Assembly: GCA_964479625.1 (NCBI GenBank)
Contig: CAYZMS010000015.1
Location: forward strand, 1 to 64,000
Source: CAYZMS01 sp964479625
Lineage (GTDB): Bacteria > Bacteroidota > Bacteroidia > Chitinophagales > Saprospiraceae
DNA length: 64,000 nucleotides
Direction of reading: 5' to 3'
How positions within the stretch are numbered: position 1 is the stretch's first letter; each line of letters begins with the position of its first letter. Shown piece after piece: positions 17,998-26,926 of the stretch. Position numbers and translations under genes: made by a program. The notes under the pieces are model-generated. The model was given only the letters and a program-made list of their open reading frames with translations, was not told the origin of the DNA and did no database searches.

Positions 17998-18585
17998 TCA
18001 ACGCTTGTCGAGATAGAGTAATTCCCCCTCATAACTGCCCGTAAGGTGGGCCTCATTATCGAAGGTGATGTCGAGTTCTACCCGCCAGCCGCCAGCCGGG
18101 GTTTTTAAGGTTTGGATGGTACCGCCTACAGGCCGAGGAGTGGATTCATCCCGGATGGAACCATTGTTATTCTCATCTGCAAAGACGAAAACCAATCGGA
18201 AGTAATTGCCATTCTTATCGTCTAATTCCCGGGAGTAGGTGAATATAGCGCCATCGTAATCGGCTTCCTTTGGGGCGAAAAGCTCCAGGTAGATCCCAAT
18301 ACCCCCAAACTTATGCGGAATACCGTTTTGGGTGCCGTCAGCTTCGGTTTGAATACGTACTTCCGTATCGAACAGGTAGAAATCCAGGTTATAAAAATCC
18401 CGGTTCTGGCCATAGTCTTCGACAAAACCGGCACGCAACAGGTAGGTTCGGCCCAGGTAGTCGACCTGGCCGGTGCGATCACCGGGTTCGAAGGGGTTCA
18501 GGCTTTCATCCTTGGAAAAGTCGGTACAGGCAGTAAGGAGAAAACCCCAAAGGAAGAGAGGGACTAACTTAATGATCCGCAACAT
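17998..18585 (-). CDS. Hypothetical lipoprotein, paralogue A of a tandem pair
   Basis: 195 residues, lipobox LLTAC (Cys20). It is about the same length and layout as the gene upstream at 18669-19262: both begin MLR, then have a QVDYLGRTYLL/FQGQTYDLVDG strand, an aspartate-rich DYG segment, NLDFYLFD/NYDFNLFD, IYLELF/IYMELF and an end in LTGSYEGELLYLDKR/LTGNFEGKMPIIDER. The repeated acidic loops resemble calcium-binding turns, which is only a suggestion. Family unknown to me; probably a surface-exposed lipid-anchored beta protein. Confidence 0.75.
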   Translation of the reverse strand: MLRIIKLVPLFLWGFLLTACTDFSKDESLNPFEPGDRTGQVDYLGRTYLLRAGFVEDYGQNRDFYNLDFYLFDTEVRIQTEADGTQNGIPHKFGGIGIYLELFAPKEADYDGAIFTYSRELDDKNGNYFRLVFVFADENNNGSIRDESTPRPVGGTIQTLKTPAGGWRVELDITFDNEAHLTGSYEGELLYLDKR

Positions 18586-18631
18586 AATTCGGTGCTTTTA
18601 GGTAATACCCAAAATTACCAAATAATTGCGT

Positions 18632-18663
18632 AGTGGCAAGGCGACCCAAGCCGCCCTGCCGCT
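18632..18663 (-). terminator. Hairpin between the tandem lipoprotein genes
   Basis: Minus-strand AGCGGCAGGGCG and CGCCTTGCCACT pair over 12 positions with one mismatch and one G-U pair. It starts about 5 nt after the stop of the upstream paralogue. Only a moderately T-rich tail (ATTATTT) follows, so termination may be partial. Confidence 0.35.
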
Positions 18664-18668
18664 AAAAA

Positions 18669-19262
18669 TCAACGTTCGTCTATAATTGGCATTTTCCCTT
18701 CAAAATTCCCGGTAAGGGTGGAACCATTATCTAGTTCCAGATTGAAATCGATCGTCCAATCATCACCATTTCGATCAATGGTAACGGATCCCCCATCTGC
18801 AGTAATACCAGGATTATTGAAAAGATCGCCATCCTCATCATTATCTACAAGGAGTACTATGAAGTCAAAGTAGTCTTTACCATCATAGTCAAAACCAGGC
18901 TCATAATCGAAGGTTCCGGTTTGAAAGCCTGCTGTGCCATTCGAAAATAATTCCATGTAGATATAGAAACCGGAGTTAAGATTGGGAATGGCCACGGTTT
19001 CCCCATCTACAGTTATGACTTCCACTTCCATATCAAACAGGTTGAAATCGTAGTTATAATGGGTGCTGCCGGAGCCATAGTCATCTATATAACCATCTAC
19101 CAGATCGTAGGTCTGGCCCTGAAAAGTAGCGGTGCCGGAGGACTGCATCGATGAGGTGTTGCCTCTACCATCATCATCATCGTCGTCATTATTGCAAGCG
19201 GTAACAGAAAATCCAATGGCCAAAATGGCTAACATCCAAAGGGTTAAGCGAAAGCGCAACAT
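18669..19262 (-). CDS. Hypothetical lipoprotein, paralogue B of a tandem pair
   Basis: 197 residues, signal with lipobox SVTAC (Cys23) followed directly by a run of six aspartates. The mature part is extremely acidic (many D/N/G turns such as LLVDNDEDGDLFNNPG). It is homologous end to end with the next gene downstream, so the pair arose by duplication. Even the bases after both stop codons are alike (GATTTTT type tails). The acidic turns may bind divalent cations, unproven. Confidence 0.75.
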   Translation of the reverse strand: MLRFRLTLWMLAILAIGFSVTACNNDDDDDDGRGNTSSMQSSGTATFQGQTYDLVDGYIDDYGSGSTHYNYDFNLFDMEVEVITVDGETVAIPNLNSGFYIYMELFSNGTAGFQTGTFDYEPGFDYDGKDYFDFIVLLVDNDEDGDLFNNPGITADGGSVTIDRNGDDWTIDFNLELDNGSTLTGNFEGKMPIIDER

Positions 19263-19486
19263 AGGGTATGGGTTTTAATATGAAAAGTTGAGGTATTCTA
19301 CTAAATGAAAGCTCCTGGTAAACCGGCGCCTTAGGGAGATAAGTAAGGAGGTATTAAAATCCTCTTCAAGATACGATCCCTGGTATTCAATTATTTTAAT
19401 TGGGAAATGTTTTCGAGAAAAAACATACTTTCGAATGACCCCCGGTTTTGTCTTTCAATTGTCCTTTATGTAAATCCTTGGATTCG

Positions 19487-22400
19487 ATGTACAAGACCTG
19501 CTTATTGCTTTGTGGTTTACTCTTTTCGTTTTATGCTACCGCCCAATCTGAACTGGATCTGGAGTACCGGAATATCGGTCCTCATCGGGGTGGCCGCGTA
19601 ACCGCTGTTGCCGGGGTAGCGCAGCAAGCCTTTACTTTTTATTTTGGTAGTACGGGGGGCGGGGTCTGGAAAACCACAGACGCCGGAACGAGTTGGGCCA
19701 ATATTTCAGATGGCTTTTTCGAATGTGGTTCTGTAGGAGCAGTAGCCGTTGCGCCTTCCGACCCCAATGTGCTTTATGTAGGTACCGGTTCGGCAGACCC
19801 CCGTGGGAATGTTTCTGCAGGTTGCGGGATTTATAAAAGTACGGATGCTGGGTCGACCTGGGGCTTTTCCGGATTACCCGATGCAGGGCAAATCGGAAAG
19901 ATTGAAATTCACCCTCAGGATCCGGATGTTGCCTATGTAGCTGTTTTGGGAAACCTATTTGGAGCTTCAGAAACCAGAGGGGTCTACCGGACTTTGAACG
20001 GCGGTCAAAGCTGGGAACAGGTACATTATGTCAGTCCGAAAACGGGGGCTATTGATCTGGTCCTGGACCCCTCCAACCCGCGGATACTTTATGCGGCCAT
20101 GTGGACGGCGGAGCGCAAGCCCTGGACTTTCATTGACGGCAGCGAAGAAGGTGGTGTCTGGAAAAGCACTAATGGAGGGGATTCCTGGTCAAAACTGGAA
20201 GGTTTGCCCAATGGCCAACTGGGCCGTATCGGCCTGGCCGTATCCCCCGTCAACAGTCAGCGGCTTTGGGTATTGCTGGAAGCAAAGGAAGAACAAAAAG
20301 GAGGACTTTATCGCTCGGAAGACGGCGGAAAAACCTTCCAACGGATCAATCGCGAACATGAATTAAGACAAAGGGCCTGGTATTATACCCGAGTGTTTGC
20401 CCATCCCATAGAAGAGAACACCTTGTTCGTGGTAAATGTGGACCTCCATAAATCTATCGATGGTGGAAAAACCTTTGATCGGATTAATACACCCCATAGC
20501 GATAACCATGTCCTCTGGATCAATCCCGAACAGCCCGAACTAATGATCGAAGGTAATGATGGGGGGGCATGCATAAGCCTCAACGGCGGGCAAACCTGGT
20601 CCACCCAATACAATCAGCCTACTGCAGAATTTTACCGGGTCACTGTAGATAACCAATGGCCCTACCGGGTATACGGCGCTCAGCAGGACAATAGTACCAT
20701 TTCCGTTGCGAGCAGGGGAGGAGGTGGCCTAACCCCCTATCAGGACTGGTATGCTGTCGGTGGAGGGGAGAGTGGACATATAGCTGTTGATCCCGAAAAC
20801 CCCGACCTCATTTATGCCGGTACCTACATTGGTGTGATCACTCGCCTGGACCGTAAAGCCCAACACCAAAAAGGGGTTACTACTTATCCGCAAATGCACG
20901 ACGGAACAGCACCACGGGATATTAAATACCGGCACCAATGGAATGCACCCATTCGCATTTCCCCCCACGACCGGGAAACCTTATACCACTGCTCCCAATA
21001 CGTGCATCGGTCTGTCGATGGCGGATATAGCTGGGAGATCATTTCTCCTGACCTGACTACCAACAAAGATGCCTACCAGGACATCCCAGGTGAACCCATT
21101 CAGCACGATCATACCGGAGTGGAACTGTATACCACGATCTTCGCCTTCGAGGAATCTCCCCATGAACAAGGTCTGTTGTGGGCTGGCTCTGACGATGGAA
21201 GGGTACACCTTTCGAAGGATAATGGTAAGTCCTGGGAAGAGATCACTCCAAAGAACATACCTGTGGAAGGAACGGTCAACACCATAGAGTGCTCCCCACA
21301 TGCTCCCGGCCGAGCCCTTTTAGCGGTTTATAAATACCGGGAAAACGATTTTCGACCTTATATCCTGCTGACCAACAATTATGGGAAGTCCTGGGAGCTA
21401 CTGACAGATGGAAAAAATGGCATCCCCGAGGATCACTTTGTGCGGGTAGTGCGAGAAGATCCCATTCGGAAAGGCCTGTTATATGCAGGAACGGAATTTG
21501 GGATGTACTATTCGAAAAATGAAGGGAAAAGCTGGACTTCCTTACAATTGAACCTGCCCGTAACTCCCATCACTGATATGGTGATCAAGGATGACGACCT
21601 GGTGATCGCTACCCAGGGGCGTTCTTTTTGGATCCTTGATCAGATCGCCCCCTTGCGGCTGGAGGGGGAAGCGGAGCCCCAATTACCCCCTCCTGCGTCA
21701 GCTTATCGCTCGCAGTTATTCCCCAACCAGCTTGCCGCAGATGCACCCAGAGGAGCAGTTATTGATTTTTATCTTCCGGAAGAATTGATCGAAGACAGTA
21801 TTCGAATAGAGGTACTTGATCCCGAAGGAACTATTCGCAAAGTCTACAGTTCGCAGCCTGAAAAAGAAGAGGAGCGGTTGGAAATTCAGGCCGGTCATAA
21901 TCGCCTGGTTTGGAATCTTCGATACGAAAGCCCCGAGATCCAACCCAAAGCCGTTTTTTCGCTGGCGAGTACCGGCGGCATCCGGGCCATGCCCGGCCAA
22001 CACACCGTACGACTTGTGACAACCGCTACCAAACTGGAACAGCCCCTGAGCATTTTGTTGGATCCCCGCTGGTCGGTATCCCAAAGCAACCTCCAGGAGA
22101 ACTATACCTTGACCATGAAAACTAAAGACCTTCTCAACGATTGCCATGGTCTGATCGGTGACCTCCGGTCCCTGCGCAAGCAGATCGATCTTCAGACTGA
22201 ACGTCTGAAGGAACTCGAACTAGAGAGTGAAACCTATAAAACCCTGGCAGATACCGTACTGGGAGACCTTCGGGAATTGGAAGAGCAACTCATCCAATTC
22301 CGCAGCGAAAGTGGCCAGGACCCCATAAATTATCCACCCAAACTGGATGATCAGATCGCTTACCTCTACTCTGTTCTGAACCGGAACGATGATTGCCCAA

Positions 22401-22549
22401 CCAAAGGCGCCTATAAGCGGTTTGAAGACTTAAAGAAGGCCCTGGAACCTTACCAACGACAATTTGATAAACTTGTAAAGGAAAAAGTTTCGGCAATGAA
22501 CGAGGCGCTCGAAAAAGCAAGGGTACAGTTGTTGCAGATCGCAAAATAA
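19487..22549 (+). CDS. Secreted Asp-box (BNR/sortilin-like) beta-propeller protein
   Basis: 1020 residues from ATG 19487, which gives a signal peptide (MYKTCLLLCGLLFSFYATAQ). The longer frame adds 13 residues before it and is rejected. About eleven Asp-box motifs are seen, for example TTDAGTSW, STDAGSTW, TLNGGQSW, STNGGDSW, SEDGGKTF, SLNGGQTW, SVDGGYSW and SKDNGKSW, giving one or two large propellers to about residue 720. A beta-sandwich-like region and a C-terminal helical coiled coil (about 880-1020, IDLQTERLKELELESE) follow. The family is common in Bacteroidota as secreted proteins of unknown ligand. Confidence 0.88.
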   Translation: MYKTCLLLCGLLFSFYATAQSELDLEYRNIGPHRGGRVTAVAGVAQQAFTFYFGSTGGGVWKTTDAGTSWANISDGFFECGSVGAVAVAPSDPNVLYVGTGSADPRGNVSAGCGIYKSTDAGSTWGFSGLPDAGQIGKIEIHPQDPDVAYVAVLGNLFGASETRGVYRTLNGGQSWEQVHYVSPKTGAIDLVLDPSNPRILYAAMWTAERKPWTFIDGSEEGGVWKSTNGGDSWSKLEGLPNGQLGRIGLAVSPVNSQRLWVLLEAKEEQKGGLYRSEDGGKTFQRINREHELRQRAWYYTRVFAHPIEENTLFVVNVDLHKSIDGGKTFDRINTPHSDNHVLWINPEQPELMIEGNDGGACISLNGGQTWSTQYNQPTAEFYRVTVDNQWPYRVYGAQQDNSTISVASRGGGGLTPYQDWYAVGGGESGHIAVDPENPDLIYAGTYIGVITRLDRKAQHQKGVTTYPQMHDGTAPRDIKYRHQWNAPIRISPHDRETLYHCSQYVHRSVDGGYSWEIISPDLTTNKDAYQDIPGEPIQHDHTGVELYTTIFAFEESPHEQGLLWAGSDDGRVHLSKDNGKSWEEITPKNIPVEGTVNTIECSPHAPGRALLAVYKYRENDFRPYILLTNNYGKSWELLTDGKNGIPEDHFVRVVREDPIRKGLLYAGTEFGMYYSKNEGKSWTSLQLNLPVTPITDMVIKDDDLVIATQGRSFWILDQIAPLRLEGEAEPQLPPPASAYRSQLFPNQLAADAPRGAVIDFYLPEELIEDSIRIEVLDPEGTIRKVYSSQPEKEEERLEIQAGHNRLVWNLRYESPEIQPKAVFSLASTGGIRAMPGQHTVRLVTTATKLEQPLSILLDPRWSVSQSNLQENYTLTMKTKDLLNDCHGLIGDLRSLRKQIDLQTERLKELELESETYKTLADTVLGDLRELEEQLIQFRSESGQDPINYPPKLDDQIAYLYSVLNRNDDCPTKGAYKRFEDLKKALEPYQRQFDKLVKEKVSAMNEALEKARVQLLQIAK

Positions 22550-22721
22550 AAGTATTAATGAGCCAGGCTCAAAGCTCCTTAAGCATTTTGTGCCCGGCTC
22601 GGTAAACCACAACCCCCTTTTTGTTCATCCTTAATGAACACCACCATCTTTTAAAGACAAAGGGTAATTAGTGGAAAGGTTGCTTTTAGGTGGCCTTGCC
22701 ATCGGAAAAAATGCTACTCAT

Positions 22722-23135
22722 ATGCACTATGTCGAAACCGAAGAATTGGTAGAAGATTGGGCTTTTTCCGGGATGGAGTATCTGGAGATCAAACGACGGC
22801 TTAAAGCTCAGGCCTGGGAAGGGGAGGAGCTTCGCCTGTTGATGCTAACGGCCGATGAAGCCATTGCGGAGTACCAATTATTGGAACAGGAGCGTCAAAA
22901 ACAATTGATACGCATGATCCTGTGGGGCGGGTTAACGCTGATCGGGCTGTTGCTGAATTTTCTGGACCCAGCAATTGTAGCCCGTTTCCCTTTGCTACGA
23001 TGGATTATTTTAGTGGCCGGGGGATGGTTCTTATGGCGATCCTGGAAACGCTATCGAACCCCTGTACGAAAGGCGGATAAATTGTCCAGAAGATTACAAA
23101 GCAAAAAACGGTTTAAAAGATTTTCAGGTAAATAA
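22722..23135 (+). CDS. Small two-TM membrane protein, hypothetical
   Basis: 137 residues from ATG 22722 (MHYVETEELVEDW). An N-terminal helical soluble part (to about 65) precedes two membrane helices (LIRMILWGGLTLIGLLLNFL and LLRWIILVAGGWFLWRSW) and a strongly basic tail (KADKLSRRLQSKKRFKRFSG). An upstream frame exists to 22671 with a poorer start. Family unknown. Its 3' end overlaps the histidine-kinase gene on the other strand by 12 bp. Confidence 0.65.
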   Translation: MHYVETEELVEDWAFSGMEYLEIKRRLKAQAWEGEELRLLMLTADEAIAEYQLLEQERQKQLIRMILWGGLTLIGLLLNFLDPAIVARFPLLRWIILVAGGWFLWRSWKRYRTPVRKADKLSRRLQSKKRFKRFSGK

Positions 23136-24404
23136 AAGTTGGAACCGGGTCCAACCATCCGAAAAAGTAGAAAGGGAAAAGGAAAAACCGTGCTTTACCA
23201 AAATTTCGCGCACCAGGGTCAAGCCTATGCCCTGCCCGTCGGGTTTGGTAGTAAAGAAAGGGGAGAATAACTCTCCCTGGACTTCCTCTGGGATCGGAGC
23301 GCCATTATTGGCAATTTCAATTCCTTTATTATTCAACTGGATTTTCAGGCAATCTCCGGGACAAGTGGCTTCCAGGGCATTTTGGATGATATTGACCAAA
23401 ACCTGTTCGAACAGGCGCCGGTCTACGATACCTGAGATGGGTTCTTTCGGAATATTCGTAACCAATTGTATGCCGGATCGCTCCACCCTGGGCCTTATGA
23501 ACCGGGCAAGATCTTTAAGAATTATGGTTAAATCCTGAACCTTTTTATCGGGTTCCGGCAAACGGACCACCTGGGCGAAATTTTTCATAAATCGATTCAG
23601 CCGGTCATTGCGGTCCTTTGCTACCAACAGGGCTACTTTTAAATCCTTTTCCAGCACCATCTCACTTCCGCTTTCCAGGATAGAGTTGACGGCCCCAATG
23701 GAGTTGTTGACCTCATGGACCATCATTCGGATTACTTTTCCATACGCTTCTTTTTCAGCCTGTAAAATCTCCTTCGAAAGTTCTTGGAGGATAATGAACC
23801 TTCTGTCAAAGCCCCGGTGAATGAAGTCTGCTGCTTCTACTTTAAACCTTTCTGTGCCGCCCATTCGAATCACTTGTGTTTCCCCCACTTTTAATTTGTG
23901 GATCTGCCTCAGGAGAGGGTGCTCCAGTTGGGTAAGGGGTTTCCCGATCCAATTGGGATCCCCTTTAAGCATTTTTCTGGCGCTGGGGTTCCATTCGCTC
24001 AGGCGATTGTCATAATCAAGTATAAGTATGCCTGAAGGACTGGCTGTGATTAACTTTTGAAGGAAAAAATGCTGTTCCTGTACCTGTACCCTTTCTGCCC
24101 GGATATTATCGATCATTCGATTGTAAATCCGGATGAGCTTATTCATCTCCATGGAGGAGGTCATATTGAATTTAATGGAAAAGTCCTGGTCTTGCAGGGC
24201 ATCCTGTCCGGAATACAGGAATTGAAAAGGACGGGTAAAACGCAGGTAATAGGTTACTCCAATATACAGGGAAACTAAAATAACCGATTCGGATAACAAG
24301 AACCAAAAGCGCTCTTCCACAAATACATGGAAAGAAAGTATGCCGATGGCAGTATGAATGAGCAACAGGTAAAGCAGGTATTGAAAACGCAAGGGTACAT
24401 ACAT
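23124..24404 (-). CDS. Sensor histidine kinase (NtrB/AtoS-like), last gene of the efflux operon
   Basis: 426 residues: two N-terminal membrane helices (about 8-28 and 35-55), a HAMP-like linker, a PAS domain (about 112-215) and a kinase core. The phospho-acceptor is His230 in RMMVHEVNNS; the ATPase boxes are NIIQNALEA (N), IEIANNG (G1), LFSPFFTTKPDG (F) and GQGIGLTLVR (G2). It lies 4 bp after its response regulator, so the pair is translationally linked. The very short outer loop between the two helices suggests sensing within the membrane or through the PAS domain. It probably phosphorylates the NtrC-type regulator next door. Confidence 0.92.
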   Translation of the reverse strand: MYVPLRFQYLLYLLLIHTAIGILSFHVFVEERFWFLLSESVILVSLYIGVTYYLRFTRPFQFLYSGQDALQDQDFSIKFNMTSSMEMNKLIRIYNRMIDNIRAERVQVQEQHFFLQKLITASPSGILILDYDNRLSEWNPSARKMLKGDPNWIGKPLTQLEHPLLRQIHKLKVGETQVIRMGGTERFKVEAADFIHRGFDRRFIILQELSKEILQAEKEAYGKVIRMMVHEVNNSIGAVNSILESGSEMVLEKDLKVALLVAKDRNDRLNRFMKNFAQVVRLPEPDKKVQDLTIILKDLARFIRPRVERSGIQLVTNIPKEPISGIVDRRLFEQVLVNIIQNALEATCPGDCLKIQLNNKGIEIANNGAPIPEEVQGELFSPFFTTKPDGQGIGLTLVREILVKHGFSFSLSTFSDGWTRFQLLFT

Positions 24405-24408
24405 GGCT

Positions 24409-25746
24409 TCAAAAGTTTAGCCGGTGTTTTTCCAATCGCCGGTACAGGGCTGCCCTGGTGATTCCAAGGGTTTTTGCGGCTTCGGTGATGCTGTTTCCAT
24501 GGAGTTGCATAGCACGCCGGATCAGTTCGACCTCCATAGATTCCAGTGTGGGAATACCATTTTCCGGTAAGGCCAGAAGTTGTCCTTTTTGGTAATGTGT
24601 TTGAAAATGCAGCCCCAGTAGTTCATCCTCTGTATGCAATAAAACCGTGCGTTCCACCAGGTTTTGTAGCTCTCTGATATTGCCGGGGAAGGCTTGCCCC
24701 TGCAACCAGGTTTTGGCATCCTGGCTAAGGTGCAGATTTGGACGGTCATACAAGCGTTTTAACCGCTGTACAAAATAGTCTGCCAGCAGGGGAATATCGC
24801 CGGGCCGTTCCCGTAAAGGGGGTAAGGCCAATTTTACCAGGTTGATCCGGTAATACAAGTCTTCGCGAAATTGGCCGTCCCGGATCATATTTTCCAGCGG
24901 TTTATTAGTGGCGCTGATCACCCGAACATCCGTGCGGCGGCTGTGGCTGTCTCCCAACGCTTCGTAAGTGCCTTCCTGTAGTACCCGCAATAACTTCACC
25001 TGGCTTTCAAGGGAAAGGTCTCCTATTTCATCGAGGAAGATCGTCCCCATATGGGCTAATTCGAAACGGCCGACCCGATCAGCTATCGCATCGGTAAAGG
25101 CCCCCTTCTTATGACCGAACAACTCACTTTCGAACAGGGCGTTAGCAATACCGCCGAGGTTGACCTTTACAAAAGGGCCCCTGGCCCGTTTACTTTCAGC
25201 GTGGATGGCCTCTGCAACCAGCTCTTTTCCGGTACCTGATTCTCCAGTGATCAATACGCCCGCATCCGCAGGAGCCACCCGTCTGGCAAGCCTCAAAACT
25301 TCCAGCAGCCGGGGATCCTGTCCAATGATCTGATCGAAAGCGGAGGCTGTTTCAGCAGGATGGTCTCCTGTTGACCGGACTTGCAACTGATGCCGAATAG
25401 CGGTAAGCAATCGCTTGTTGTCCCAGGGTTTGGCAATGAAATCCACAGCACCCAGTTTCATTCCCTCTACAGCCAACTCCACTGTTGCCCAACCGGTTAT
25501 CAAAATTACCGGTAAGTCAGGGAATTGCTCTTGCAAAAGCTGAAGGGTTTTTAATCCTTGTTTGCCAGAGGTTTCTATGGCGAAATTCATGTCCAGCAGG
25601 GCTACATCCGGACTTTCCCGCTTTATGGTTTCTACTGTATCCCGAGGATGATGAACCGCTGTTGCCTGCATGCCGGAGCGTTTTAGCAACAACTCCAGAG
25701 AAGTGCAAACCGCTCTGTCATCATCAATTATCAGGATATTGGGCAT
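24409..25746 (-). CDS. Sigma-54-dependent NtrC-type response regulator
   Basis: 445 residues: receiver domain (phospho-acceptor Asp52 in VALLDMNF), AAA+ domain with Walker A GESGTGKE (168-175), GAFTDA at 215-220, Walker B GTIFLDEIG (234-242), and a Fis-type DNA-binding domain at the end (GNSITEAAKTLGITRAALYR). The sigma-54 contact motif is GAFTDA and not GAFTGA. It sits in the operon with the transport genes it probably controls, after the second permease (10-bp gap) and before its kinase. A candidate sigma-54 promoter lies at the head of the operon. Confidence 0.93.
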   Translation of the reverse strand: MPNILIIDDDRAVCTSLELLLKRSGMQATAVHHPRDTVETIKRESPDVALLDMNFAIETSGKQGLKTLQLLQEQFPDLPVILITGWATVELAVEGMKLGAVDFIAKPWDNKRLLTAIRHQLQVRSTGDHPAETASAFDQIIGQDPRLLEVLRLARRVAPADAGVLITGESGTGKELVAEAIHAESKRARGPFVKVNLGGIANALFESELFGHKKGAFTDAIADRVGRFELAHMGTIFLDEIGDLSLESQVKLLRVLQEGTYEALGDSHSRRTDVRVISATNKPLENMIRDGQFREDLYYRINLVKLALPPLRERPGDIPLLADYFVQRLKRLYDRPNLHLSQDAKTWLQGQAFPGNIRELQNLVERTVLLHTEDELLGLHFQTHYQKGQLLALPENGIPTLESMEVELIRRAMQLHGNSITEAAKTLGITRAALYRRLEKHRLNF

Positions 25747-25756
25747 GGGTATTGGA

Positions 25757-26926
25757 TTATTCTTCGTGTAAGGCTTCCGCCGGATGAATCCGAGCAGCCT
25801 GCCGGCTTGGGAAAAAAGCGCAAAGGGATACCAACAACAAAATTAATCCCAAGGTAAAAAGGAGCCCGAAATAAAAATCGGAATCCGGCCAGGGAACTAC
25901 ATCCAGCAGAGGGATTTGTATGGCGAAAAGCCCCCCGATGAACAGAGCAGCAAGGGTGATGACCAGTAATTCCCCGATAAATTGCCGGCTAATCTCCCCC
26001 TGAGTGGCGCCCATACTTCTGCGCAGTCCTATTTCTCCCTTTCGTTTGTTGATATTATACCAAAGTACACCAAATAATCCAAGTGCAATATTCAGTATCA
26101 AAAAGCCACAAATACTCAAAATGGCAGTCATGGGTATCCAATACTTTCGACTGGACTCTACCCGCTCCACCTCCATCTTCCGAATGGTAGAGTCATCTCT
26201 TTTAACGATGCCTGAAACGATCTGGCTGATCTTTTCTTCCACTTCTGGCTCGGGCTTAGGCCCCAACTTGAGGTTAATAGTATAAACCCCTTGATCCTGC
26301 ATTGGGTGGTAAAAAAAGGTCAGGGGTTGTTCCTTTGCAAACTCTCCCTGGTATTTGTAATGGTCAACCATCCCGACAATTTTACATTCCTCTCCGTTTA
26401 TACTGTAAATACTGTCCAGAACAGGATTTCTGTTAAAAGACTCTTCCCAGAGTAATTCAGAAATAACAATGGGTCGGTATTTTTCCACCGACTCGGTACC
26501 CTCAAACCACTTTCCCTGGGTAACCGTTAGACCTGCTACCTCCTTGAAAAATTCATCGACCCGAACGATCAAAGTATAAATTTCGAAGCCGTTGTCATCA
26601 CTACTAGTAGTCCAGATGGAGCCTGAAAAAGGGGTTACATTATTGGTAAAACTCACTTCCCTGACTTCAGGAACGGCCGAAAGTTCCCGTTTTAGTTGGT
26701 GCTTATAACCAATGATCTCCGCCGAATCCTCTACTTCCCAAAGGTACATGTCTACCACCCACATGTTTTCCGTTTCGAACCCAAGGGGGCTTTGGTAATT
26801 CCGCAAATGATGGATCAGTCCGGAAAAAACCCCAAACAGAATGGCAAAAGCGAAGAATAATTCCAAGAATAGCAAGCCGTTCTTACGGCGTTGGTTCCAC
26901 ATCAGTTTAAATATATGACGGATCAT
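25757..26926 (-). CDS. MacB/FtsX-type ABC transporter permease 2
   Basis: 389 residues: one N-terminal membrane helix, a periplasmic MacB-like domain (about 45-275), then three membrane helices in the FtsX domain with the EIGLRRSMGATQGEISRQF motif. The end FPSRQAARIHPAEALHEE is the typical coupling-helix tail of the family. It overlaps the first permease gene by 4 bp (ATGA). With the ATPase and the other permease it should form a mechanotransmission-type transporter that moves substrates from the periplasm or outer leaflet and does not pump through the inner membrane. Substrate unknown. Confidence 0.9.
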   Translation of the reverse strand: MIRHIFKLMWNQRRKNGLLFLELFFAFAILFGVFSGLIHHLRNYQSPLGFETENMWVVDMYLWEVEDSAEIIGYKHQLKRELSAVPEVREVSFTNNVTPFSGSIWTTSSDDNGFEIYTLIVRVDEFFKEVAGLTVTQGKWFEGTESVEKYRPIVISELLWEESFNRNPVLDSIYSINGEECKIVGMVDHYKYQGEFAKEQPLTFFYHPMQDQGVYTINLKLGPKPEPEVEEKISQIVSGIVKRDDSTIRKMEVERVESSRKYWIPMTAILSICGFLILNIALGLFGVLWYNINKRKGEIGLRRSMGATQGEISRQFIGELLVITLAALFIGGLFAIQIPLLDVVPWPDSDFYFGLLFTLGLILLLVSLCAFFPSRQAARIHPAEALHEE

